The translations under genes and the position numbers were made by a program. A stretch of 64,000 nucleotides of DNA. Source: Amylibacter sp. SFDW26 (lineage in GTDB: Bacteria > Pseudomonadota > Alphaproteobacteria > Rhodobacterales > Rhodobacteraceae). The stretch is from positions 496,001-560,000 of the forward strand of contig NZ_WEIC01000002.1 of assembly GCF_009184395.1 (NCBI RefSeq), written 5' to 3'. The notes under the pieces were generated by a model that searched no databases, had not been told where the DNA came from, and saw nothing but the letters and a program-made list of their open reading frames with translations. Below are positions 37,303-46,532 of this stretch, in pieces. Each line of letters starts with the position of its first letter. Position 1 is the first letter of the stretch.

Positions 37303-39126
37303 TTGGAAAAGCACTTGCAGTTTAAAGTTTTAGAAATTCGAAAATTTGCAATTGGCGCTGGAGCCATTTTTGTTACATGCGGTTTTCTAGGCGCTATTGT
37401 CACACTTGGCCAAGAAGTTGGCGAAACAGTTGTTGGCAATATTAACAAAGAAAAAGAACGTGTGAAACGTGAAGTGGATCGTTTGGCCGAGGCTGAAAAA
37501 GTTCTCGCGAAACAACCGCTGGTTTTGAACTCACCACCAGATGTTTATGACACATCTGGGTTCGCGCTTGAAAAAACAGTTTTATCTAAGCAAACAGAAA
37601 TAAACCTGAGGCAACTCCCCAGTTTAATGAGGGGCGCTATCCCATCGCAAACATTGTCATCTATCACAGGAAAAAAGCAAACCGCTAAAGCACCAAGAAT
37701 GTGTGAGATGGACGAGGATTATTTTGAAAAGCTTAATCTCGGAGAAAACCTAACAGCGGGTTATTTAGATGACAATTCATATGTACGGAGCTTTAATCAT
37801 CGGCGGGGTTTTTTAAACGAACGGGAAATGACAGCTGCAAAAGTTGCTTGGAAGTATTTTGAAAATTTCACACAAGAGGCAACTGGTATGGCGAATTCTG
37901 TTGGCGCATATCCTTCGACAACGCTTTGGGACACCGCGTCATACGTAAGCGGTTTAGTGGCAGCATATGAACTATGCCTTATTGAAAAGCCGGAATTTGA
38001 TAAGCGTATTTTGAAACTGTTAACAACCTTCCGAAACTTAAAGCTGTTTCGAAATGAAATGCCCAACAAAGTATATAATACAAAAACTGGCGAGCAGGTT
38101 GATTATACAAATAAAGCAGGTGAAATTGGATATTCAGCATTAGATATTGGACGTTTCTTAGTGTGGATGCGTATTCTACGTAACCGCTATGCCCACCTTG
38201 CAAATACAATCGATAATTTGATTTTGCGTTGGGATTTTTCGAATATTCTAGACGAAGATGGCGTGATGTATGGTGCTTTAATTGATAAAGATACAAAAGA
38301 AACAGTTTACGCTCAAGAAGGGCGCTTAGGATATGAAGAATATGCAGCAAAGGGCTTTGCTTTATGGGGGTTCAAGCCATATTTTGCCCACCGTGCAGAA
38401 CCGTACCTGACTACGAATATTTTTGACGTGCGTGTGCCCTACGATGGACGTGACCCACGTATATTCCATTCTCAAAATTATGTTGTCACAGAAAGCTACC
38501 TGTTGGATGGCCTAGAACTGAATTGGGATTTGCCACATGATGATATAACAGAGGACCGCGTTCATACTGATGGATGGCGTGCAGAGTTTGCCGATCGAAT
38601 TTACCAAGTCCAGCATAATCGCTTTGAAGCCCAAGGATATATGACGGCGCGATCTGAGCATAACGTAAAAGGCCCTCCATACTTTACATACGATACAATT
38701 TTTTCGGATGGCTATCCATGGAATACTGTTACGCCTCGAGGCGACTACGCGCCGGAACATGCCGCTGTTGCAACAAAAGCTGCATTTGGTTTGTGGGCTT
38801 TATGGGACACTTATTACACAGATATTTTATACGAGGCCGTGATCGAATTGTTCAATCCAGAGCGAGGGTTTTACGAAGGGTTGTACGAAGGTGGCAATGG
38901 TCACATTGAAATCCAAACTGCCAATAATAACGGCATTTTACTGGCCGCTTTATTACACAAAGTGCAAGGGCGGATTTTGACAGCATCAAATGCCAAATCT
39001 GAAGTTTGGTTTACCCAATTTAGGGATCGCGACCTACGTATCAAGCGGGGTTTACCAGATCCTCCACAGAAATCAGATTGGTTGCCTGCCTATAAACACC
39101 CAGCCCAGATAAAGGAAACACAATGA
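37303..39126 (+). CDS. DUF3131-domain membrane-anchored protein
   Basis: A 607-residue protein with an N-terminal hydrophobic segment (about residues 13-35), a charged coiled coil (about 45-70) and a DUF3131 domain (about 145-590) of the alpha/alpha toroid, glucoamylase-like type. Landmarks are YPSTTLWDTASYVSGLVAAY, EIGYSALDIGRFLVWMRIL and NPERGFYEGLYEGGNG. Some proteins with this domain are joined to glycosyltransferases, so a role on a surface glycan is likely, but no reaction is established. Start is TTG at 37303 after AAGGCGAG; no ATG gives a full N-terminus. It overlaps the next gene by 4 bases (ATGA). Confidence 0.82.
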   Translation: MEKHLQFKVLEIRKFAIGAGAIFVTCGFLGAIVTLGQEVGETVVGNINKEKERVKREVDRLAEAEKVLAKQPLVLNSPPDVYDTSGFALEKTVLSKQTEINLRQLPSLMRGAIPSQTLSSITGKKQTAKAPRMCEMDEDYFEKLNLGENLTAGYLDDNSYVRSFNHRRGFLNEREMTAAKVAWKYFENFTQEATGMANSVGAYPSTTLWDTASYVSGLVAAYELCLIEKPEFDKRILKLLTTFRNLKLFRNEMPNKVYNTKTGEQVDYTNKAGEIGYSALDIGRFLVWMRILRNRYAHLANTIDNLILRWDFSNILDEDGVMYGALIDKDTKETVYAQEGRLGYEEYAAKGFALWGFKPYFAHRAEPYLTTNIFDVRVPYDGRDPRIFHSQNYVVTESYLLDGLELNWDLPHDDITEDRVHTDGWRAEFADRIYQVQHNRFEAQGYMTARSEHNVKGPPYFTYDTIFSDGYPWNTVTPRGDYAPEHAAVATKAAFGLWALWDTYYTDILYEAVIELFNPERGFYEGLYEGGNGHIEIQTANNNGILLAALLHKVQGRILTASNAKSEVWFTQFRDRDLRIKRGLPDPPQKSDWLPAYKHPAQIKETQ

Positions 39127-40508
39127 AGAGATTTATATACGAATGTTTTACTGCACTGATGATGTTATCTGGGGCCCACTTTAATTTGGCTTATGCACAA
39201 GGCGATCCTGATGGTCGGTCTGAAAGTGCTGTGGCAATCTTAGATACTTCAATCCCCTTTGCCATTGGCGCACGAGAAGGGGAGCAAACTATACGTGGAT
39301 CGTTTGGTTGGCCAACTTTTCAAGAGGGCTTTGTTGAGGGGGTTTACTTTCGATTTGATCCAGATGGTTATGCGCGTTTCAGTAAAAGCCCTCGGTTAGA
39401 TGAAGATGTATTCGAGGTGCTTTGCGAAGTAGGTACTAAAAAATGCATTGCAAAAAAGAATGGTCTGGAAATAAGTTTAACAGATCGAGGCCAACCACAT
39501 TTAAATATTTTGGGTTTAACGGTTAATGATCGCTTTTTCCTTTCAGATCGCAAAACAGAATTACCGCTTCCAAAATCGATTCTTGGCCCACTTGACCAAA
39601 GATTAGAAGCACTGCTTTCTTCTGATGGTGATCTCATTATCCGCCGTGAATTGGAAACCCTGCAAACGCTTTCTTTATCTGGCTTCCTTGCGACTGTGAC
39701 ATATTTAAGGTGGGTTGCTCAAAACCAAGCGTCTTTTATTTTTCCAAGGGGTTGGCCTGTTCCAAGTCAACAAGACGGTTTGCAGGGTAATAGAAGTCAA
39801 AATGCATCAACTAATTTGTCAAATGCAGTACAAAACCAAGAAAGTCGTTGGGGTGCTCTTAACGTTGAACAAAGCGTAAATACGCAACAACAATATGCAA
39901 ATACATCCGTCCTTCAATCATTGCCTAATGAGTTGCCCGCAGTAGAGTTTGCACAACAGGCCCAAGGGCGCAGTTTGACATCAGATATTAACAAGTTCAC
40001 TTTGCCATCTACTGCACCATTGTATAATCAAAATAGTGCTACATCTATTCCTGCTGATCAAAATCTTAGGTTAGAGCTTTCATACATAAATCGTGCGCTG
40101 GGGGCTTTAGAAATAAAATTAGACAATCTCTCTCAGATACTTACACATGATAAAGCGCAAGCGGTTAAATCTCATGTGGCGCAATCACCCAACAACCAAT
40201 CCTTTGAAATATCACGGCAGAATAAATCGTTGACTTTGGACCACGAGCGCGATGGTGAGAAAATGCGAGAAGCTGTGATTAAGAGTATATTATCGGATGT
40301 TGAGAATGCCCCCAATAAGAACTCAGATACGCCAAACTCCGGTGAAGTTTCAGTCAAAAAAACAATCGTGGAAAGGCTCTTGGAAGAATTGGGTAGCACA
40401 CAGCATGATGATGATTTGCGAGTAAAGGATAAGCCCATCACCAATGGCGGTTTCATTTCGCTTTCAGATTATATCAACAAAGTTATGCAAGAAGAAGCTA
40501 AGCCGTAA
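39123..40508 (+). CDS. Unrecognised exported protein with Q/N-rich middle
   Basis: A 461-residue protein I cannot assign to a family. A signal peptide (residues 1-25, cleavage at AYA-QG) is followed by a folded-looking region (about 30-210) with two close cysteines (VLCEVGTKKC), then a low-complexity Gln/Asn/Ser-rich region (about 215-320), a short helix likely to form a coiled coil (LRLELSYINRALGALEIKLDNL, in part) and a charged C-terminus ending in YINKVMQEEAKP. It overlaps the DUF3131 gene by 4 bases and is followed 19 bases later by the ABC-transporter gene, so it is part of the same operon. Confidence 0.75.
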   Translation: MKRFIYECFTALMMLSGAHFNLAYAQGDPDGRSESAVAILDTSIPFAIGAREGEQTIRGSFGWPTFQEGFVEGVYFRFDPDGYARFSKSPRLDEDVFEVLCEVGTKKCIAKKNGLEISLTDRGQPHLNILGLTVNDRFFLSDRKTELPLPKSILGPLDQRLEALLSSDGDLIIRRELETLQTLSLSGFLATVTYLRWVAQNQASFIFPRGWPVPSQQDGLQGNRSQNASTNLSNAVQNQESRWGALNVEQSVNTQQQYANTSVLQSLPNELPAVEFAQQAQGRSLTSDINKFTLPSTAPLYNQNSATSIPADQNLRLELSYINRALGALEIKLDNLSQILTHDKAQAVKSHVAQSPNNQSFEISRQNKSLTLDHERDGEKMREAVIKSILSDVENAPNKNSDTPNSGEVSVKKTIVERLLEELGSTQHDDDLRVKDKPITNGGFISLSDYINKVMQEEAKP

Positions 40509-40527
40509 TTCGCGGTAGGAGAATGAT

Positions 40528-42444
40528 ATGTTACAAGAATTATCTGTACCTAAGGAGAGTAATGTCGCAGCTTCAAAAGCGTCTTCAATGTATAACATAC
40601 CGTCATGGATGCGAATTGCATCTGGAATTTTAGGGTTCTTAACAAGTTTCTTATTGGTAGGTTTGCCGGCAATTGCATTAATCATTTTTGATCGTGTTTT
40701 ACCTTCTGCTGATAGCAGTGCTTTATGGACATTCCTGTATCTGGGCTTAACAACTGTTATCTGCGTTTGTTTAATTGAATTTATGCGTATGAAAGCACTG
40801 CAGGGTTACGTGGTGAATGTACGTGGTGTCATATTTTTTCAAGACTCATGCTTTGCAATTTTTTGGGCGATTTTGGTAGGGTTTATTCACCCATTATTAG
40901 CACTGCCATCAATTGTTTCTGCAGGTATTTTGTTTTTGGCTTGGCAATACCGGAAGCCGCTTAAAAAGGAACAAAAAAATGATTTAAATCTACCTGATTT
41001 CGAAGCGGAGGAAATCGATGCCTGTGGGCTTGGGCCAGCTTTTTATGAAATGGCGGCCCAAGGTGTGTTTCCATCTATTCAGCGTTTGGATTTTCAAACG
41101 CTCGGCCAATGGTTAACCACAAGTTTATTACGGAGAGCTACTTTTGTTTTTGTGTTGATTTTAAGCGCTTCCTTGGTGATCAATAATAATGTTTCTATGG
41201 GTACAGCAATAGCTACGGTGTTCTTGAACCAATTGAACCTAGAGGTGTTTATTCGTTGCTATCAAGTACAGTCATTGTCCACACCACGACGTGATGTCAG
41301 TCATTTAGAAAAGATATTATCGAAACAGGGTAATAACACCGTAACACCAAATGAAACAGTTCCCACAACAGGTTTTCTGTCCATTGACGATTTGAAAGGG
41401 GATGGGTTTGGTGCAATTTCTGCGGATGTATTTGCTGGTTTATGTCTGACGTTTATTGGGCCGTCAGGGTGTGGAAAATCACGTATTTTAAAAGCTATAG
41501 CGACCAATTCTTTTAATGCAGGGCGTGTTGAGTTTAATGGTAAAAAATTAGACCGAACAGTCCAAGGGGAACGGACGGTTGGGTATGTGCCACCTAGCCC
41601 GATTAACTTGCCTGGGACGTTTGTTGAAAATGTTACGGGGTTCGATCCACAAGCAGATATATACAAAGCACTTGAGTTGTTAATGCAACTTGACCCGTAT
41701 GAAGATGTCTTCAGAGGCGAAGATTTGGTAAACGATCGCTTGGAGAATAACTTTAATGCACAGGGGCAGCTGGTGTCGATTGCACGAGCATTATATATGG
41801 AACCGTCCATTCTAATCATAGACTCCCCAGAATTGTTTTTGGATAAAGCATCAAAAGCTGCATTTTTAGCGTTGATCTTAAAGGCAAAGACTGAGGGTAA
41901 GATTGTATTGCTAGCAACAGATGACGACTATCTTATGTCAGCGGCTGATGAAGTTATAAAATTAGATCGTGGGATTGTAACGGACCGCGGGCCAATGGAT
42001 GAAGTTTTGGCCAGACACCATGAAAGATGGGTCCGTGTCTCCTTTAAACCTAATAAGCGAGATGGGTTTAGATTAGGATTATGGCTTGATGCGCAATTAG
42101 GGCATCAATTTGATCATGGCTTTCGCGAGCGTGTGAAACTTGGGGCCAATGACCTTTTATTCTTAGCGCCGCGTGACAGCTTTGGTGTTCGTGATGAAGA
42201 AAGTCTTATTGACCTAAAGGTGGGTTTAAAAGATGTCGTTATAACGTTGCATGACCGCGGGGAAATTTTAGAAATGCCAGAATCTGATGGGGTAGTTTCT
42301 GATGTTGCGAACATGGAAGTATTGCGGCTTTTATCAAATACGGATCAGTTCCAACAAAGGTTAAAAGAGGGTTACCGCCAAATTACGGTTAGGTTTTCCC
42401 TAATGGAAAACGAAGTTCCAGTTGAGACTGCGATAGGTGCATAA
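40528..42444 (+). CDS. Degenerate type I secretion-like ABC transporter
   Basis: A 638-residue fused permease-ATPase. About five to six hydrophobic segments span residues 30-240; the nucleotide-binding domain covers about 280-490, and an extra 140-residue C-terminal region has no recognisable match. Walker A is intact (GPSGCGKS, 311-318). The signature is NAQGQ (410-414) instead of LSGGQ, the Walker-B catalytic Glu is Ser433 (IIDSPE) and the switch His is Asp465 (LATDDDYL). It may bind ATP but should hydrolyse it poorly, unless a second protein supplies the missing parts. The next gene is an HlyD-type adaptor, which points to a trans-envelope exporter. Confidence 0.83.
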   Translation: MLQELSVPKESNVAASKASSMYNIPSWMRIASGILGFLTSFLLVGLPAIALIIFDRVLPSADSSALWTFLYLGLTTVICVCLIEFMRMKALQGYVVNVRGVIFFQDSCFAIFWAILVGFIHPLLALPSIVSAGILFLAWQYRKPLKKEQKNDLNLPDFEAEEIDACGLGPAFYEMAAQGVFPSIQRLDFQTLGQWLTTSLLRRATFVFVLILSASLVINNNVSMGTAIATVFLNQLNLEVFIRCYQVQSLSTPRRDVSHLEKILSKQGNNTVTPNETVPTTGFLSIDDLKGDGFGAISADVFAGLCLTFIGPSGCGKSRILKAIATNSFNAGRVEFNGKKLDRTVQGERTVGYVPPSPINLPGTFVENVTGFDPQADIYKALELLMQLDPYEDVFRGEDLVNDRLENNFNAQGQLVSIARALYMEPSILIIDSPELFLDKASKAAFLALILKAKTEGKIVLLATDDDYLMSAADEVIKLDRGIVTDRGPMDEVLARHHERWVRVSFKPNKRDGFRLGLWLDAQLGHQFDHGFRERVKLGANDLLFLAPRDSFGVRDEESLIDLKVGLKDVVITLHDRGEILEMPESDGVVSDVANMEVLRLLSNTDQFQQRLKEGYRQITVRFSLMENEVPVETAIGA

Positions 42445-43800
42445 ATGTGGCAGTTTTTCAGGCGCAAAAAATCTATTCCAAAGGGCTTACTAAATGTCGA
42501 GAGTCTTGTTGCTGAAAACAATCAGAAGGTAAACTTACGTGCGCAAGGAAAAGCCGTATTGCTATTTGGAACTGCAATTATGGTGCTGTTGTTTTGCATG
42601 TTTGCCATGGGTGTTTATTTTTACAATGCGCGACTATCGTATTCGCAGGCAAGTTGGGTTCATGTTCGAAACTTAACGCCTGTGAAAAATATACCAGCAC
42701 CAGTGACAGGTGTTCTCGATGAGATATATGTAAGCGCTGGGCAGTTTGTTCAAAAAGGGACTGTATTAGCATCGTTAAAAGTAGATGATGTCCAGCTTAA
42801 TTATGATGAAACCAAAAGAAATTTTGCAGAAAAAGTTATTGAGCTACATTGCCTTGCTTCATTGAAGGCAAGTAAATCCACATTTAAGTTGCCATATGAT
42901 GCGCAGCTGCTTGTCGATGAAATGACGACTGAATACAATGTAAAGTATAAAGTATCTAAATGCGAACGAGAGCTTTTTAAAAACATCAGATTGGATCAAG
43001 CAACAGAAGAAATGATCGCTTCGCTTGAAGATCAGGTAAGAGTTTTAGATCGCGTTGTAACTGTTCGGGGATTAATTACCACAGACCTAAGTGATGTAAA
43101 CGAAGAGGAGTTTCCGTTTGGTGTAGATCAAGAAGCATTGCAAAAAGCTTATCGAGACAAGTATTTTCCATTGATGCAATTTGCAATCGCACAGCAGGAT
43201 TTACGCGAAGTGCGCGCGTCATATTTTTCGCGACAGCTCGAAAAAGAAGAAGATTTAAATGCTGTGATTGAGCAAACGACCCAAGAAATGCGATACCTAA
43301 ATCGCCGCTTGAGAGAGCTAGATCAAAAAATCAAAAACACTTATATTTATGCGTCTTTGGCGGGCACGGTTGTTGGTGTAAAGACAGCAGAAGCAGGTTT
43401 TGAATACTCAGCACAAGAGACTGTTTTCAAAATACAACCAATTCAAAGTGAATTTCAAGTTGGGATCATTTTACAAGATGGTAATGCGTCAAGGTTTTCT
43501 AATGGAACACCTACAAACCTCTCCTTAAGAAATGCTGGCAAAATCATTGGGGTTATTGAGGCCACATCAATTGGTGTTTTCAGGCAACCAAACGGGAAAT
43601 TAGAAGCCTTATTTGATTTGGCTGGTCAGGCCGAAAAAAATGGTCAAATCATTTTAAATGCAGGATATAAGGGAGAGGGCGAACAACGTATCAAGGCAAA
43701 CGTGACTGTAGGCAAAGAGCGGATTTGGAACTCAATATACAATTCTATGAGCCATATTTCCCATTTTATTCCTAGCTTTAGAATAACAGAACTAGAATAA
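42445..43800 (+). CDS. HlyD-family membrane fusion protein
   Basis: A 451-residue periplasmic adaptor: short cytoplasmic N-terminus with basic residues, a membrane segment (about 37-60), a lipoyl-like half (PVTGVLDEIYVSAGQFVQKGTVLASL, about 90-115), a long helical hairpin (about 120-300, including LNAVIEQTTQEMRYLNRRLRELDQKI) and a second lipoyl/beta-barrel half (IYASLAGTVVGVKTAEAG). It joins an inner-membrane ABC protein to an outer-membrane channel. It begins directly after the ABC gene stop codon. No TolC-like gene lies in the window, so the outer-membrane part must be elsewhere. Its 3' end overlaps convergent cbiB by 23 bases. Confidence 0.87.
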   Translation: MWQFFRRKKSIPKGLLNVESLVAENNQKVNLRAQGKAVLLFGTAIMVLLFCMFAMGVYFYNARLSYSQASWVHVRNLTPVKNIPAPVTGVLDEIYVSAGQFVQKGTVLASLKVDDVQLNYDETKRNFAEKVIELHCLASLKASKSTFKLPYDAQLLVDEMTTEYNVKYKVSKCERELFKNIRLDQATEEMIASLEDQVRVLDRVVTVRGLITTDLSDVNEEEFPFGVDQEALQKAYRDKYFPLMQFAIAQQDLREVRASYFSRQLEKEEDLNAVIEQTTQEMRYLNRRLRELDQKIKNTYIYASLAGTVVGVKTAEAGFEYSAQETVFKIQPIQSEFQVGIILQDGNASRFSNGTPTNLSLRNAGKIIGVIEATSIGVFRQPNGKLEALFDLAGQAEKNGQIILNAGYKGEGEQRIKANVTVGKERIWNSIYNSMSHISHFIPSFRITELE

Positions 43801-44695
43801 ATAACATGACTGCACACCCCGTCCATACGATATTCAATATAGATACCGAACGTCTTATATCTTCTGGGTTAAGTTGATGCCGCGCCTCTGCATTCATATA
43901 TGGGTAATCCATTTTCTGATTATCGTAATATCGTGGTCCAGCAAGGGCGATGTTTAAGGCAGCTGCCATTGCAGCTTCTGGCCAGCCTGCATTTGGTGAC
44001 CGGTGCAATGGCGCATCATCCAAAACGATGTCAAAACTATTGCGGGGTTTTGAAGTTAAGCAAATTAACACAGCTGATACGCGTGCCGGAACCCAATTCA
44101 TGATATCATCCAACTTTGCAGCAGCAAAACCAAAGTCGCTATATTGTTCGTTTTTATATCCGATCATACTATCGGCAGTGTTGACAACCTTGTAAATTAT
44201 TATGCCAGGCAAACCAAGAAACAAGTACCATAGGGCTGGAGCTATAACACCATCAGAAAAGTTTTCTGCAGCACTTTCAATTGCTGCACGAGATACATCA
44301 CTTGGTTGCATATGATTTGTTGTGCGACCTACAATCTTTGCGACTTCAATGCGGCCTTGTTTTAAATCTTGGGCCAAGGCAATGCCAACATTCATAACAT
44401 GTTGCACCAAGCTTTTGTGGGCCAATAAGATGGATACAACAATGACTTCGATTATACCAAAATCTGGTAATGCAGTCAAAACCCAACCCAACATTCCAGC
44501 GAGTATTACAAGAACAGCAATTGCGATGATACCTTTGGCTTTACGAATTGGCTCTACATTCAGTTTTTCATCAAGCCAACGGATAGCGTCTCCAACAATT
44601 GCAATTGGATGTGGAGCGCGGTTCCATAACCATTCGGGTTCACCGAATATAGCATCAAGGATAATTGCTAAAAGTAAAATCTCGATGTGGTTCAT
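43778..44695 (-). CDS. cbiB: Adenosylcobinamide-phosphate synthase (CbiB/CobD)
   Basis: A 305-residue membrane protein that attaches the aminopropanol arm to adenosylcobyric acid. The start AIILDAIFGEPEWLWNRAPHPIAIVG and the segment AIESAAENFSDGVIAPALWYLFLGLPG with YKVVNTADSMIGYKNE are diagnostic. Several hydrophobic segments are seen. It overlaps the pyridoxal-phosphate gene upstream by 4 bases and converges on the adaptor gene with a 23-base overlap. Confidence 0.93.
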   Translation of the reverse strand: MNHIEILLLAIILDAIFGEPEWLWNRAPHPIAIVGDAIRWLDEKLNVEPIRKAKGIIAIAVLVILAGMLGWVLTALPDFGIIEVIVVSILLAHKSLVQHVMNVGIALAQDLKQGRIEVAKIVGRTTNHMQPSDVSRAAIESAAENFSDGVIAPALWYLFLGLPGIIIYKVVNTADSMIGYKNEQYSDFGFAAAKLDDIMNWVPARVSAVLICLTSKPRNSFDIVLDDAPLHRSPNAGWPEAAMAAALNIALAGPRYYDNQKMDYPYMNAEARHQLNPEDIRRSVSILNIVWTGCAVMLFILVLLF

Positions 44696-45648
44696 GCATA
44701 ACTTCCTAGTGCCATTTGAACTCTATATAAATCGTGTTCATTGGCTGGTAAACCAAACCGGATCCAATTGTTTGAATAGGGAAAAACGCGTGTAAGAATA
44801 TTATGCTTACAAAGGTGATCGTGCAATCGCACCGCGTTATCACATTGCGCAAGACGGAATAAATCGGTGCCACCTAAAACTGATAAGTTGCTTTGCGATA
44901 TAATTGCATCAAGATTTCGAGCCATATTTTTTAAATCTATACGTGTGTTCGTAATCCATGCGGCATCTGACAAAGCCTGTGTTCCGATAAACTGTGCTGG
45001 ACCAGAAATATTCCATGGACCCAAAAGCTGGCCAAGTTTTTCTGCGAGAACAGGTGTGGTGATTGCAAATCCCAAACGCATACCTGCAAGCCCCCAAAAT
45101 TTACCTGTCCCTTTTAAAATGATGTAATCGGGTTGATCTGCAAGATGGATCAGACTTTTGTCTGGGCAAATATCACAAAAACTTTCATCGACGACCGTTA
45201 GAGATTGGTGTGCATTTGTAATTTCGTCTTGCGTAAATACGCGGCCATCAGGGTTATTGGGATGAACGCGGATTTGTGCTGGCGCAGTATCGGTAATATC
45301 CCAATTATGATCTCGAAAGGATGCTGCAAATTCATTATAAGTTGGGCCAATAATACTTACGCTTCTGGACCGTTTTAATAAGGGTAGTATTGCAATGATC
45401 GCAGATACACCTGAAGCGGGCACAATCACTGCATCCTTCGGGATGTTCCAAAGAGCGCGAGCTGCGTTTAAGAGTGCTTGTGTTGGCTGCGTGTCTGGTA
45501 AGCTGTGCCAAAATTTAAGAGGGATTTCAGGGATGGGGTATGGATTTGGATTAATACCTGTAGAGAGGTCAATCCAATCCGTGGGAACACCGCCATATTG
45601 ATCAATGGCTGCATTTAATCCTCCACCATGGTCCCGCTTTTCGCTCAT
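44692..45648 (-). CDS. cobC: L-threonine-O-3-phosphate decarboxylase
   Basis: A 318-residue aspartate aminotransferase-fold PLP enzyme that supplies the aminopropanol (phosphate) linker for cobalamin. Features: IDLSTGINPNPYPIP, NNPDGRVF (PLP ribose contacts), VVDESFCDI and LKGTGKFWGLAGMRLGF, where the Lys in GTGKFWG is the PLP lysine. It lies between cbiB and a DUF1636 gene with 4-base overlaps on both sides. Confidence 0.9.
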   Translation of the reverse strand: MSEKRDHGGGLNAAIDQYGGVPTDWIDLSTGINPNPYPIPEIPLKFWHSLPDTQPTQALLNAARALWNIPKDAVIVPASGVSAIIAILPLLKRSRSVSIIGPTYNEFAASFRDHNWDITDTAPAQIRVHPNNPDGRVFTQDEITNAHQSLTVVDESFCDICPDKSLIHLADQPDYIILKGTGKFWGLAGMRLGFAITTPVLAEKLGQLLGPWNISGPAQFIGTQALSDAAWITNTRIDLKNMARNLDAIISQSNLSVLGGTDLFRLAQCDNAVRLHDHLCKHNILTRVFPYSNNWIRFGLPANEHDLYRVQMALGSYA

Positions 45649-46022
45649 GCTTTATCAGTATTCAACACAGGGATGCGGGATACAAAATGGCCTTTTACAG
45701 CAGCAGGCCACTGTTTAAATGGTACTTGTCCAGAAGTACTTTTATCATGTAAAGTTGCATACTCAACGATACCATTCGCAGACTCTTCGTTTGGCTCGAA
45801 ACGACCCATCACATATGTAAGCTTATCCTCTGCTTGAAGAGCAACGTTACATCCATGATTGCACCCCATAAGGCACGAATGCCTGCGAACTTCTACAGAT
45901 TCATTGCCCTTTGCTGCAGCTTCGACAAGGGTAGCAAGTTTTGCACCATCTTTTTCTGGGGCATCTGGTGTTAGCGATGTCTCTGCTTTGCATGTATCGC
46001 AAACAGTAATGACTGTTGTCAT
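45645..46022 (-). CDS. DUF1636 family cysteine-rich metal-binding protein
   Basis: A 125-residue protein with N-terminal VCDTCK and an internal HSCLMGCNHGCNV, six cysteines and two histidines in the arrangement of the DUF1636 family, often described as metal-binding and related to thioredoxin-like ferredoxins. It is the first gene of a three-gene unit with cobC and cbiB, which suggests a role in cobalt handling or redox for cobalamin synthesis (inference). No cobalamin riboswitch is visible upstream. Confidence 0.85.
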   Translation of the reverse strand: MTTVITVCDTCKAETSLTPDAPEKDGAKLATLVEAAAKGNESVEVRRHSCLMGCNHGCNVALQAEDKLTYVMGRFEPNEESANGIVEYATLHDKSTSGQVPFKQWPAAVKGHFVSRIPVLNTDKA

Positions 46023-46166
46023 TTTAGGCTCCTTATTCGTTTGTTACTTTAGAACAGAAGATTGCAAAAAAACACAATCAGAAACGACCTGTTTGGCCTA
46101 AATTAAGAAAATGTTAATAAATTTTGAACAAAAATTAACAGCGGGTGGGTGTTGCGAGGTGTGCGT

Positions 46167-46532
46167 ATGAATACGCAAGTGTTAATAGTAGAATCTGATG
46201 AAAACCTAGGGAATACATGGCGTGGCTTTTTAGAACGCCATGGTTTTGATGTAGCTTTGGCGCAAACGCAAAAGCAAGCATTGGATAGCCTGCGTTTTGA
46301 TATCTGCAACGTATTGATCATTGATCTTATGATGCCAGACAGCAGTTCTTTGGCGATCACCGATTTTGCAAGTTATAAAAATCCTGATATTTCCATCATT
46401 GTTGTTTCGGCAAGTAGTTTCTTTTCAGATGGATCTATCTTTGAGATTTTGCCCAATGCGCGCGGGTTCATGAATCAACCGATTGAACCGGATGATTTAG
46501 TCGCTGTCGTTGATCATTGCAGTGGATATTAA
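46167..46532 (+). CDS. Orphan receiver-domain protein with altered active site
   Basis: A 121-residue receiver domain. The acidic pair is reduced (Glu9, Asp11), the phospho-acceptor Asp53 is present in IIDLMMP, but the conserved Thr is Ser81 and the conserved Lys is Gln104 (MNQPIEP). Phosphorylation-driven switching may be changed or lost. ATG at 46167 has GAGGTG upstream; a TTG at 46149 is the longer alternative. It has no kinase nearby. Its 3' end overlaps the convergent GST gene by 4 bases. Confidence 0.85.
   Translation: MNTQVLIVESDENLGNTWRGFLERHGFDVALAQTQKQALDSLRFDICNVLIIDLMMPDSSSLAITDFASYKNPDISIIVVSASSFFSDGSIFEILPNARGFMNQPIEPDDLVAVVDHCSGY

Noticed and set aside
40528-43800. Classical type I secretion of an RTX toxin or bacteriocin
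   Set aside because: No substrate with glycine-rich repeats or leader peptide was seen, and the ABC motifs are degenerate.
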